Source: Candidatus Poribacteria bacterium (GTDB taxonomy: Bacteria > Poribacteria > WGA-4E > WGA-3G). From it: a stretch of DNA of 54,676 bases. The stretch covers positions 1 through 54,676 of the forward strand of contig JAPPIG010000105.1 of NCBI GenBank assembly GCA_028820635.1, in the 5' to 3' direction. This document shows positions 42,616 through 51,867 of this stretch, one piece after another. Each line of letters starts with the position of its first letter. The first letter of the stretch is position 1. The notes beneath the pieces are model-generated. The model did not search any database. It worked only from the letters and a program-made list of their open reading frames with translations, and was not told the DNA's origin. The translations under genes and the position numbers were made by a program.

Positions 42616-42640
42616 GACGCAAGTTAGGGGTAAAACGGTT
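42616..42640 (-). promoter_or_regulatory. Putative ECF-type promoter of sigma-fusion copy 2
   Basis: Minus-strand AACC (42640-42637), a 17-base spacer and CGTC (42619-42616) repeat the arrangement before copy 1 and lie about 50 bases before the ribosome binding site. Confidence 0.55.
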
Positions 42641-42690
42641 GCTTAATTCTGCAAAAAAGAGGGAATTTTGAAGGAAGATAGTGGTAGGAA

Positions 42691-42712
42691 GGGCAGCATT
42701 TAGCACCGCCCA
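42691..42712 (-). terminator. Orphan copy of the sigma-unit terminator
   Basis: On the minus strand GGGCGG-N9-CTGCCC forms a stem followed by TTCC. It matches the hairpins after copies 1 and 2, but no sigma-fusion gene ends here. It may mark the edge of an earlier third unit. Confidence 0.5.
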
Positions 42713-42755
42713 CAAAAGTTGCTAATTTAACGTGAGTTCGGTATAAGCAATTTTT

Positions 42756-42836
42756 TGTAGCGCAAGCTGTTAGTTTGCGTTCTACAGATACACAAACTAA
42801 CAGCTTGTGCTACAAAGTGCGGTTAGGAAACCGCAC
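42756..42836. repeat. GTAGCGCAAGCT-type inverted repeat and hairpin
   Basis: TGTAGCGCAAGCTGTTAGTT and the opposed AACTAACAGCTTGTGCTACA (42795-42815) form an inverted pair. It is followed by a perfect hairpin GTGCGGTT-AGGA-AACCGCAC (42817-42836). Confidence 0.7.
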
Positions 42837-42847
42837 CTACCTTGTAA

Positions 42848-43911
42848 TACCAAATTAACGGGATTCATATTGTTTTTCTATTTTGGGAATCCACTCAAAA
42901 CCGACATGTGCCTGCACCTTCTCTCTGTTTTCAGAGAACCATCGACACCTTTTCACAACCGCATCTTCAAGTGCTGACAGCGTTGTAAAAGGTTTATTCA
43001 CAACGACCTCTCGCAACAGAGACCATAGCCGTCCAGCAGGTTGGAGTTCAGGTGTATACGGCGGTAAATAAATAACGCAATCCCTTGTGGCACTTCTAAA
43101 CCTTTACCCGTGTGAAAACCGCACGATCTAACAAGAGGATTATCTGCTTCTTCCCGTCTGGGTTCACATCCCGAGAAAATTCCGCCAACGCAAGATTCAT
43201 TACTTCAACGCTTACACTCGGCATCAACAGCCAATATGTCTCACCTATCCTGAGGACGGACAAAGCCGAAACCATAAAGCCATTTATATGCCAGACATAC
43301 CGAAGCTATCGGTCTTTCACCTCGCTTCGCCCAGACACGCCGATGAACCGTTAATAATCCCAAGCACGGCTCGTCTTCTGTCCAAATCTATACAGGTTTC
43401 TCAGGGTGTTGGCTTCTAAGCACAGCTACCCACTGATGCCTGAGACATTTCCAACCTGACACATCACTAACAGGACGCTGTAGTGTTTCGGATATCCACG
43501 CCGCCCCTTCGGACCTGTCAAAAGACCGCCATCAGCAGAGGGCGCTGAAGCGCAACCTCAAGAGCTGCTTGCTGGGTTTCATCCAAAAAACGCTGCCCTT
43601 TATTGTTTTTACGCTTGTCTTGCATAGCTGCTTCACCTTGTGCGTTATAGTGTTTGAGCAACTTGCGAACCCAGTCCGGCGTGCGTCCTACAATCTCAGC
43701 GACTTCGCGGGGTGTTCGGGGATGTGTGATATCAGCAAGAAGCCAAATAATATGTCAGTGTGTCCGTTCACGAGGACATTCACATTCAAGATACCTTTCT
43801 CTAAGAATCTCTACTGAAAAGTGAGGAAAACCTCATGTTTTTTCTTTTTCATCTGTTCACAATAACATATCTAAAAAATATATACACAAGAAAAATCCCG
43901 TTAATATGGTA
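42848..43911 (-). mobile_element. IS630-like insertion sequence, decayed
   Basis: Terminal inverted repeats of 19 bases with one mismatch: ATACCAAATTAACGGGATT at 42847-42865 and the complement of ATACCATATTAACGGGATT at 43894-43912. TA dinucleotides at 42848-42849 and 43910-43911 fit the TA target duplication typical of IS630/Tc1 elements. The element is about 1.06 kb and encloses a single transposase reading frame on the minus strand with several frameshifts. It interrupts a protease gene on its right side. Confidence 0.85.
42855..43852 (-). pseudogene. IS630-family transposase, multiple frameshifts
   Basis: Read on the minus strand across frames, an ATG at 43852 is followed by MKKKKHEVFLTFQ and a stop. 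A helix-turn-helix region follows in another frame (PREVAEIVGRTPDWVRKLLK, then HYNAQGEAAMQDKRKNNKGQ and RFLDETQQAALEVALQRP), then a DDE-type segment WTEDEPCLGLLTVHRRVWAK with GERPIASVCLAYKW, and an end FEWIPKIEKQYESR with its stop inside the terminal repeat. At least three shifts or stops break the frame, so it is inactive. The family comes from the HTH wording, TIR length and TA target. Confidence 0.82.
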
Positions 43912-43912
43912 T

Positions 43913-44349
43913 GAAAGTGTGCCTCCACTCCCTTTCGATTACCTGTGATATAAACAATTTCTCTACTATTGACAGTTTTGCCGAGAGAATTGGTTTGGTA
44001 TTGATTGCCCTAACTTTTAGGAGAACAAGATTGTTTTCCGCATCAGTAACTGTAACGCCTTCAATCTTAGATTTAATGGGACGACCAAGTAATTTCACTG
44101 TCCCGAATGAAGCACCTTCAATCACTTGGGAATTCGTGACGATTTGGTTGGAGGGGACAAAAAACCTTTGCCGAATCCGAGAGGATTTCCATTTTTATCT
44201 TGCATTCCAAAATATGCGGTAACATCTAATGCTCTTTGGGTGAATTCTGACGCTATCTGAGTTAATGCCGGGAATATCGGGCATAATAGCAGCATTACTA
44301 TAAGTGTTGCCAGAGGCAACTGAAAAAATAATGTGTTCTGATGTATCAT
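43913..44349 (-). pseudogene. Trypsin/HtrA-like serine protease, truncated by the IS element
   Basis: GGAG precedes the ATG at 44349. A signal peptide (TLIVMLLLCPIFPALTQIA) is followed by LDVTAYFGMQDKNGNPLGFGKGF. A T-run near 44155 shifts the frame; continuing in the next frame gives FVPSNQIVTNSQVIEGASFG, then TVKLLGRP and VTVTDAENNLVLLKVRA. A second shift near 43985 gives REIVYITGNRKGVEAHF before the IS end. This is the N-terminal half of the S1C/trypsin-like fold. The usual catalytic His in TNxHVIEG is Gln here. The serine half is missing beyond the insertion. Confidence 0.75.
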
Positions 44350-44442
44350 CAAGTACTCCTTCTATATTTCTCGTTTTTCAATAATCGTGCGACTAAATCC
44401 GTTATCCTCGGAGCACTTACAAGCACATCTTCCCGGCACCTC

Positions 44443-47112
44443 CTACGCATCTAAAAAATTCCGAATCACGTAATCCAGAATCCCACCATTTTTATAGTAT
44501 TCCACTTCTACCGGTGAGTCAATTCGGATAAGCAATTCCGTTGTATGCGTCTCACCATTCGATCGGACAATCTTCATCGTTGCCATCTGTCCCGGTTGCA
44601 AGTCCTCTGCAAAGCCTGTAATACTGATAATCTCACTACCATCAAGATTGAGCGTTTGGGCATTTTCACCGTCTTTGAACTGCAACGGCAAAATACCCAT
44701 ACCGATGAGGTTGCTGCGGTGGATTCGCTCATAACTTTCTACGACAACAGCTTTAACTCCAAGCAGTTTCGGTCCCTTCGCCGCCCAATCGCGTGAACTT
44801 CCCATGCCGTAATCCTGTCCGGCAAAGATAACCGTAGGAACATCGTTTTCGCTGTAGTGAAGTGCTGCTTCGTAAATAGTCGCCTGCGTTCCTTCAGGAT
44901 ATTGTAGTGTATATCCTCCTTCAACATCAGGTGTCATCAAGTTTCGGACACGTCTGTTTGCAAATGTGCCACGACTCATCACACGGTCATTCCCACGTCT
45001 TGCCCCGTAGGTATTGAAATCTTGTGTTTCAACCCCACGTTCCTGCAGATAACTGCCTGCTGGACTTGCCGCTGCAATCGCGCCAGCGGGAGATATATGG
45101 TCTGTAGTAACAGAGTCTCCGAAAATACCGAGGATTCGCGCATCAGTTATATCCGAAATTGGCGCGGGTTCGCGTGAGAACCCATCAAAGAAAGGTGGAT
45201 GCTGAATATATGTACTTCTTTCGTTCCATGGGTAAAGCACACCTGTCGCACCAGCGAGTTCTTCCCATTCGGGTGCCTGATTACCGATCGATTCGTACAT
45301 ATCTTTGAACGTCTTTCGGTCAACAGCAGCACCAATCATATCAGTAATTTCCTGACGTGTTGGCCAAATATCCCGCAGATAAACGGCCTCACCCGCATCA
45401 CTATGACCAATGGGTGCTGTAGCGAGGTCAATGTCAATTCGTCCTGCGAGTCCATACGCCACAACGAGAGGTGGTGACATGAGAAAGTTCGCTTTTATCT
45501 CTGGATGCACACGCGCTTCAAAATTTCTGTTCCCACTCAAGACGCTGGCGGTCACGAGATTCTCTGCGTCAATTGCCTCCTGAACAACTTCGTTGAGTGG
45601 TCCGCTGTTACCGATACAAGTTGTGCATCCATAACCTACCACGTTATAGCCCAACTTTTCCAAATAGGGTAGTAATCCTGTGTTTCGCAGATATTCCGTT
45701 ACGACTCGTGAACCCGGCGCTAAACTTGTTTTAACATAATCCGGGACGCGTAAGCCTTTTTCAACCGCTTTTTTGGCGAGCAGTCCCGCCCCAATCATTA
45801 CGGATGGATTGCTCGTATTTGTGCAACTGGTAATCGCGGAAATCACCACGGAGCCGTGAGTGATATTGCCATCGTCTGCCCCTTCTGTTACACCAAAACC
45901 ATCATCCGCTATGGGTTTCGTCAGAAGTTCATTAAAGGTTTCTTTGACATCTGATAACGCGATTCGGTCTTGTGGTCGTTTTGGTCCAGCGATACTCGGT
46001 TCAATATCGCTGAGATCAATTTCCAACACATCGGAGTATTTAACTTCTCCAAGACGTGGAATACCGAACAATCCTTGTGCTTTGAGATACGCTTCCACGA
46101 AATCAACGTGCGTTTCATCGCGTCCGGTAAGACGGAGATAATTCATTGTCTCAGCATCGGGCGGGAAAAATCCGATAGTCGCCCCATATTCAGGACACAT
46201 GTTAGAGAGTGTCGCCCGGTCAGGTAGTGCCAGTGCTTCTACACCTTCGCCGAAAAATTCAACAAATTTGCCGACAACTGCAGCCGCTCTGAGTCGTTGT
46301 GTTACAGTCAATACCAAGTCCGTTGCGGTTACACCTTCTTGGAGTTTGCCTTTCAGGTGAACGCCGAGCACCTCAGGAGTCAAAATGTAGACTGGCTGTC
46401 CCAACATCGCTGCTTCAGCCTCAATACCCCCTACACCCCAGCCGACAATGCCTAATCCGTTAATCATAGTGGTATGTGAATCTGTGCCAACTACAGTATC
46501 AGGATAAGCAACCGATTCTTCTGTCATCACCACTTGCGCAAGGTATTCCAGATTCACCTGATGCACAATGCCGATAGACGGTGGAATAATATTGAACTTT
46601 TCAAACGCCTGCTGTCCCCATTTCAGAAATTCATAACGTTCTTTATTACGTTCAAACTCTCTGCGGGTGTTAAATTGAAAAGCGTTCTCTGTACCGTACG
46701 CATCAACTTGGATAGAGTGATCAATCACCAAATCGACAGGTACGAGCGGTTCAATCTTGCCTGCATCGCCTCCGAGTTCAGCGACAGCAGATCGCATCGC
46801 AGCAATATCAACAACAAGTGGAACACCTGTGAAATCCTGTGCTACCACGCGGGCAGGTTTGAACGGAATTTCCGCTGCCTTCGGTGAATGTGCATCCCAA
46901 TTCGCTAAGTTGAGAACATCCTGTTCAGTGATCTGATGTCCATCATAATTCCGTAATAACGATTCAAGCAAAATGCGAATGCTGACAGGTAAGGTTTGAA
47001 TTGGACCCTTGCCTACCTCTGCTAAGGCAGGAAGCGAATAATAGGCATACTCAAACCCTTCACTTTCAAGGGATCGGTGTGTATTAAATAGATTGTGAGA
47101 GGACAGGGGCAT
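44443..47112 (-). CDS. acnA: Aconitate hydratase A
   Basis: The start at 47112 follows AAGGAG by 7 bases; a TTG at 47118 would add two residues. The 889-residue enzyme isomerises citrate to isocitrate in the TCA cycle using a 4Fe-4S cluster. Cluster cysteines are in [18 protein letters not shown] and [15 protein letters not shown]. Other family motifs: [50 protein letters not shown], and [17 protein letters not shown]. Length matches the AcnA/IRP class (about 890), longer than AcnB-type domain order would allow. It stands alone between the protease remnant and WD40 genes. Confidence 0.97.
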   Translation of the reverse strand: MPLSSHNLFNTHRSLESEGFEYAYYSLPALAEVGKGPIQTLPVSIRILLESLLRNYDGHQITEQDVLNLANWDAHSPKAAEIPFKPARVVAQDFTGVPLVVDIAAMRSAVAELGGDAGKIEPLVPVDLVIDHSIQVDAYGTENAFQFNTRREFERNKERYEFLKWGQQAFEKFNIIPPSIGIVHQVNLEYLAQVVMTEESVAYPDTVVGTDSHTTMINGLGIVGWGVGGIEAEAAMLGQPVYILTPEVLGVHLKGKLQEGVTATDLVLTVTQRLRAAAVVGKFVEFFGEGVEALALPDRATLSNMCPEYGATIGFFPPDAETMNYLRLTGRDETHVDFVEAYLKAQGLFGIPRLGEVKYSDVLEIDLSDIEPSIAGPKRPQDRIALSDVKETFNELLTKPIADDGFGVTEGADDGNITHGSVVISAITSCTNTSNPSVMIGAGLLAKKAVEKGLRVPDYVKTSLAPGSRVVTEYLRNTGLLPYLEKLGYNVVGYGCTTCIGNSGPLNEVVQEAIDAENLVTASVLSGNRNFEARVHPEIKANFLMSPPLVVAYGLAGRIDIDLATAPIGHSDAGEAVYLRDIWPTRQEITDMIGAAVDRKTFKDMYESIGNQAPEWEELAGATGVLYPWNERSTYIQHPPFFDGFSREPAPISDITDARILGIFGDSVTTDHISPAGAIAAASPAGSYLQERGVETQDFNTYGARRGNDRVMSRGTFANRRVRNLMTPDVEGGYTLQYPEGTQATIYEAALHYSENDVPTVIFAGQDYGMGSSRDWAAKGPKLLGVKAVVVESYERIHRSNLIGMGILPLQFKDGENAQTLNLDGSEIISITGFAEDLQPGQMATMKIVRSNGETHTTELLIRIDSPVEVEYYKNGGILDYVIRNFLDA

Positions 47113-47400
47113 CTGCAAACTCCTTCATATAATTGACGTTTTAAATTATTTTACCACAACGGGTGTTGGAATTCAATTGTTTTCAGATACTGCAGGGTTA
47201 TTTAGTTTTATAAATTTTCATTTTATCCGTTTGCTCATTGTCTTCACAACTATTTAATGATATATTAATCATCCGTATCCTCTCCTATATTGAAATTGAA
47301 CTTATGAGGAAAGGATACTATTCTATAATAACTTTGCAAGACCTACCACGCAACTCATGCTAAAACTTTACACACCCTTGCATTCTTATTGGAAGCGTTC

Positions 47401-49446
47401 TCAATCTGAACCGATAATAGATTTCACGTCCCAGACGAGAACAGTGCCGTCGAAACTACCACTTGCTAAGAGCATGCCGTCTGGTGAGAAGACAACATCC
47501 TGGACATCAGAAGCATGTCCCCAGAAAGTGTGGATATTTTTACCACTTGACATTTCCCACAAATGGATAGGTGCTTTATCCAATCCCCATTTCCACCAAG
47601 CACCGGAAACGAGATACTTTCCACAAGGAGAAAATGTTAGTGCCCACGGACGAATACACCCCTGAGGTTGAAGGAATATCATGCGTGTTTCCAACGTTTC
47701 TGTGTCCCACAATCGAATTTCGTTGATTAACCCATCAGCGTACCATGTGCCGAGTCCGCCAGCAATCCAGTTCCCACAAGGCGAGAAAACGATAGACTGC
47801 ATGTGTTGATTATCCTTCCATTGAAGATTCCCACCATCAATGACTCGTTCAATTTCGTCTGGTTCGCCTCTGTATAGAGAGGCATCCTCTAAAGTTTCGG
47901 GTAAAGGAAGTGGTGAGATTTGTTCTCCTGTTTCAACATTCCAAAGCAAAGCGGTTCCGTCCCTGGATGAGGTGACGAACCTATTTCCATTGGGATGGAA
48001 TGCTATTGCTTCAACTGAACTTGTATGTCCTATAAGTGTGTGCCGCTTTTCCCAACGTGCGACATCCCAAACGTATAGTTCGTCTTTCAATCCTCCACTG
48101 ACAAGGTATTCACCGGTAGGAGAATACGCCAACGAAAAGATCAAGTTTTCATGTTCGGTGAGTTCTGCAACTAATTCTTCAGTTTCAATATGCCAGATTT
48201 GTATGTCATTGTCTCCCGTATCAATAGCTAACAGTTGATCATCTGGAGACAATGCTATGCTTTTTCGTAATGCGCTGCGCTTAGCTTTCGGTGGAAGTAT
48301 CCGCTGTACTTCCCTGTTTCTAACATTCCAAAATATCTTACCAGTACTTCCCCAATTACCACCGACCAATGTATTGTTATCTTGCATAAATGCCACGAAA
48401 TAGGGAACACTTCCATAACCAGAAAAGAACGATCTTGTGGTAGAGGTATCTTCCTTCCAAATCTGAATACTGTGGTTCCAACAGGCAATTGCGAATTTGG
48501 ATCCATCGTTTGAAAAACAGGCATCTTCTGCTGTAGTGCCAACAGTGTTGAAGGTATCTAACTCTTTCTGCTGTGACGCATCGCACATTAATACTTTATC
48601 ATTATAGATGTCGGCAACTCGTAATGTCTCATCAGGTGTATACGCAAGTCTTACTCGGTTTCCTTCATAAGTTTTGGGAGTCATAACAAGAGATTCATTT
48701 TGAATATCCCATACTTGAACGGTAGCACCAAGGCTTGCACTGGCAAGGTATTGCCCACAAGGTGAAAACAAGAGGGTATGTAATGGGGCAGTGTGTCCCG
48801 TGAGATACGCTATGTCTTCACCTGTGTTTATATCTGAAACCGTTACTGTTTCCGGTGAAGTCACATAAGCAAATAGATTACTTTTGGGTGAAAAAGCGAT
48901 GGGAAAATGTCTGTCATTGGAAGCCCCTTCTTTCCTATAATCGCTTAATTTTGGATTTTCAAGTTTAAAATTTCTGATAGGTGCGTTGAGTTCTGTGTTC
49001 GATGCATAGACAGCACTATGCCCAAAACCGGAAGCAGCGATATATTGATCGTCCGGAGAAAACTGGACATGAAGGATGACATTGCGTCTCTCAGTCCCTC
49101 CCCAGTCTGTTCTTGCAACACACTGGCCGTTTTGTGTATCCCAAACCTTAAGAATGCCGTCTTGGTCGCCAGTGGCAATCCAGCGTGCATCATGCGAGAA
49201 GGTAGCGACATTCATCATGCCGCGTTCGGTCCCCCACAGTGCACGAGGTGCAAGTGTTTCCATATCATATAACCAAAATCCGATTTTTGTTGCAACGGAA
49301 AGATAGGCGCCATCATGTGAAAATTCTACATCAAGTCGTAATCCTTGCCCGAATCGAGCAATTGCGCCATCAGGAAGTTCCCAAGTTGTTACATCTGTGT
49401 CGTCAATAGGTCTAAGTGCGGCAGATAAAGAGTCTCTATTTTCCAT
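47401..49446 (-). CDS. WD40-repeat protein 1 of a tandem triplet
   Basis: The 681-residue protein has AAAGGA before its ATG and no signal peptide or membrane segment, so it is cytoplasmic. It is built of WD40 blades: DVEFSHDGAYLSVATKIGFW, NVATFSHDARWIATGDQDG, TGHTAPLHTLLFSPCGQYLA, IFSLAYSPTGEYLVSGGLKD, SVEAIAFHPNGNRFVTSSRD, and WGHASDVQDVVFSPDGMLLA. At least ten blades fit, implying two propellers. It is clearly paralogous to the two proteins encoded upstream on the same strand: shared N-terminal WELPDGAIARFGQGLR and C-terminal FWGH...VFSPDGMLLASGSFDG. No catalytic domain is seen; a scaffold role is likely. Confidence 0.9.
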   Translation of the reverse strand: MENRDSLSAALRPIDDTDVTTWELPDGAIARFGQGLRLDVEFSHDGAYLSVATKIGFWLYDMETLAPRALWGTERGMMNVATFSHDARWIATGDQDGILKVWDTQNGQCVARTDWGGTERRNVILHVQFSPDDQYIAASGFGHSAVYASNTELNAPIRNFKLENPKLSDYRKEGASNDRHFPIAFSPKSNLFAYVTSPETVTVSDINTGEDIAYLTGHTAPLHTLLFSPCGQYLASASLGATVQVWDIQNESLVMTPKTYEGNRVRLAYTPDETLRVADIYNDKVLMCDASQQKELDTFNTVGTTAEDACFSNDGSKFAIACWNHSIQIWKEDTSTTRSFFSGYGSVPYFVAFMQDNNTLVGGNWGSTGKIFWNVRNREVQRILPPKAKRSALRKSIALSPDDQLLAIDTGDNDIQIWHIETEELVAELTEHENLIFSLAYSPTGEYLVSGGLKDELYVWDVARWEKRHTLIGHTSSVEAIAFHPNGNRFVTSSRDGTALLWNVETGEQISPLPLPETLEDASLYRGEPDEIERVIDGGNLQWKDNQHMQSIVFSPCGNWIAGGLGTWYADGLINEIRLWDTETLETRMIFLQPQGCIRPWALTFSPCGKYLVSGAWWKWGLDKAPIHLWEMSSGKNIHTFWGHASDVQDVVFSPDGMLLASGSFDGTVLVWDVKSIIGSD

Positions 49447-49581
49447 AAAATTTCCTTTACCGATTAATGGTCAAATATAGTAGGTTTTTCGTGATACCGA
49501 GTGTTATAAAAAATTGTCTAAAAGAAATGTGTAACTCGCGGAGGAATGACAATGTTATAGAGTAATTGAAGGTCTAATGCT

Positions 49582-51765
49582 TTAAGAACCAGTAATGGAT
49601 TTCACGTCCCATAGCAGAATAGTGCCATCATAACTGCCGCTTGCCAGAAGTTCGCCATCTGGTGAAAAATCGATTGACCATACATCAGTAGGGTGTCCCC
49701 AGAAGGTGTGGATGTTTTTCCCTGTGTTAACATCCCACAAACGGACAGACACTCTTTCTTGTCCGTCTTGCCATTGCGCGCCTACAGCGAGGTATTTACC
49801 ACAAGGCGAAAACCTAAGTCTTTGAGGTTTCTGACATCCTGTAGGTGGAATTATGACCATACGTGTTTCTAAGGTCGTTGCCTCCCAGAATCGAATTTCA
49901 CCCATTTTGCCATGCCGTATACCGCCAGCAATAAGAGTGCCACAACGCGAGAAGCTTAATGTCCAGAGTCGTGGATGGGACGTTTCTGATTGTTCGTAGA
50001 GTTTTTGGATATCCTGTTGTGTCGCCTTATATAAAGATGGATCTAAACACACTGTTGTATCAAGTGCACCGATTTGTTCGCCGCTATTAAGATCCCATAC
50101 AAGAGTTGGTCCATCAAGAACTTCGGTGATGAGATGATTACCGTTCGGGTGAAATAGTAGTTTCCAACGTTTAGGTCTCTGTACCACTGGAAGCGGCACG
50201 TCATGTCGTTTTTCCCACCGCCTGGTATCCCATATTGTAAAGCTTTCTCCATAGGAACTGACAAAATATTTCCCTGTTCGCGAGAATCCCATTCTATTGA
50301 CTCTTGATAGGTTTTGGGATAATTCAGCGATTTGTGTGTTAGACGCAAGATGCCAGATTATAATGGTAGCTCGTCTACTAACAGTTGCGAGATATTCCTC
50401 TGTCGGTGAGAACACTATATTCACCTTCATCGACCCTCCTATAAGTTCAGCGATTTGTGTGTCTGATGTAAGATTCCAGACTCTAATCTGTTTATCTTCC
50501 ACTGCAGCAAGCAGTTCTCTACTACGTGAGGTAGATACAGTACCTACTGAATTAGTAAATGGAGAGTGAAAAGCCTGTTTTACCTGTCGTTCAGCAATAT
50601 CCCATAATCTGTATCCTGCAGGATCATGGCAACTGAGCAATGTCTGACTGTCTTTAGAAAATCGAACTTCAACTACACCTCTTACTAAATGTGCGGGAAG
50701 CGACTTAACCGTTGAAGGTGTGTCCTTTGTCCATAGCTGCAGTTCTCCATGCCTATTGGTTATGGCGAATTGTGTCCCATCAGTCGAAAAACAACCATCT
50801 GATGCCCCCTTGCATTCAAAGGTATCCACTGGATTTTGCTGCGTTCCATCCCAAATCACCACCTCTTTGCTTGTTAACCCTGCAACCCATAATGTACCAT
50901 CTGACGTATATGTGAGGAGGCTTTTGCTTGTCTGGCGATTTTCCATATATTCCGTTGGTGGTGTTTCCAAGGTGCCGTTCTGAACATTCCAAACGTGGAA
51001 TTTGTTTCCATGATCGCATGCGGCAAGATATTTTCCACACGGAGAAAAAACCAGTTTGTAACAGCCTTTCCAATGTCTGTCGGTGTAGTCATCGGAAAAT
51101 TCAGCAATGTGTTCTCCAGTCTCTACGTGCATCACAGAGGTAAAATTCGGGTTAGATGTATATGCCAAGAGACTTCCATCGGGTGAAAGTGTTTGACGAG
51201 AAAATGTGTCACGACCAAAGTTCCATCTATCCAGTTTCGGCGGCGCAGTGAAACTGGCAATTGGTGTGTTGATATTTGCCTTCCAATTGTAAACGGTAAA
51301 GTATCTACCTCTACCAGTTCTATCACGAGAAAAAGGTGCATCATCTAAGCGTACAATTAAATGTGAGAATGTTAAATGCTCTCCATCTTGTGAAAAGCGT
51401 AGACTTCTCACTGCGCCCATCACGCCCTTTGGGTTTTTGGGTATACCTATTTGGGCAACACATTGCAGGTTTTGTGTGTCAAATATTTTCACATCACCGT
51501 CCCAGTTTCCAGTAGCAACCCACTGGCCATCGTGAGAAAAGGCGATGTCCGATAGCATACCGCGTTCGGTATTCCACCATGCACGAAGTTTCATTGTATT
51601 GAGGTCATACCGCCAGCAACCAATAGTTGTCGCAACAACAAGTGCCTCACCGTCGGGTGAAAACGCCATACCACCACTTATCCATCCTCTACCTAAACGG
51701 ACGGTCGCTCCCTCTGGCAGATTCCAAGTGGCTATATCCGTACCATCAGTTTGATTTGTGTACAT
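49582..51765 (-). CDS. WD40-repeat protein 2 of a tandem triplet
   Basis: The 727-residue paralogue starts with ATWNLPEGATVRLGRGWISG. Blades include DIAFSHDGQWVATGNWDGDV, YKLVFSPCGKYLAACDHG, VNIVFSPTEEYLATVSRRA, and DVWSIDFSPDGELLASGSYD. It lacks signal peptide and membrane segments. It differs from protein 1 by a short insert after the second blade (LRFSQDGEHLTFSHLIVRLD region). It ends 135 bases before protein 1 begins, same strand. GGAGACGACTTTT precedes its ATG. Confidence 0.9.
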   Translation of the reverse strand: MYTNQTDGTDIATWNLPEGATVRLGRGWISGGMAFSPDGEALVVATTIGCWRYDLNTMKLRAWWNTERGMLSDIAFSHDGQWVATGNWDGDVKIFDTQNLQCVAQIGIPKNPKGVMGAVRSLRFSQDGEHLTFSHLIVRLDDAPFSRDRTGRGRYFTVYNWKANINTPIASFTAPPKLDRWNFGRDTFSRQTLSPDGSLLAYTSNPNFTSVMHVETGEHIAEFSDDYTDRHWKGCYKLVFSPCGKYLAACDHGNKFHVWNVQNGTLETPPTEYMENRQTSKSLLTYTSDGTLWVAGLTSKEVVIWDGTQQNPVDTFECKGASDGCFSTDGTQFAITNRHGELQLWTKDTPSTVKSLPAHLVRGVVEVRFSKDSQTLLSCHDPAGYRLWDIAERQVKQAFHSPFTNSVGTVSTSRSRELLAAVEDKQIRVWNLTSDTQIAELIGGSMKVNIVFSPTEEYLATVSRRATIIIWHLASNTQIAELSQNLSRVNRMGFSRTGKYFVSSYGESFTIWDTRRWEKRHDVPLPVVQRPKRWKLLFHPNGNHLITEVLDGPTLVWDLNSGEQIGALDTTVCLDPSLYKATQQDIQKLYEQSETSHPRLWTLSFSRCGTLIAGGIRHGKMGEIRFWEATTLETRMVIIPPTGCQKPQRLRFSPCGKYLAVGAQWQDGQERVSVRLWDVNTGKNIHTFWGHPTDVWSIDFSPDGELLASGSYDGTILLWDVKSITGS

Positions 51766-51867
51766 AAAAGTCGTCTCCTTAATATATTGTCAGAAGTAAA
51801 TGTAAATAACGTAAACCCTTCAGTTTTTGTAATACCGTAGAAATTACATCATTGAATTTTCTGCAAT

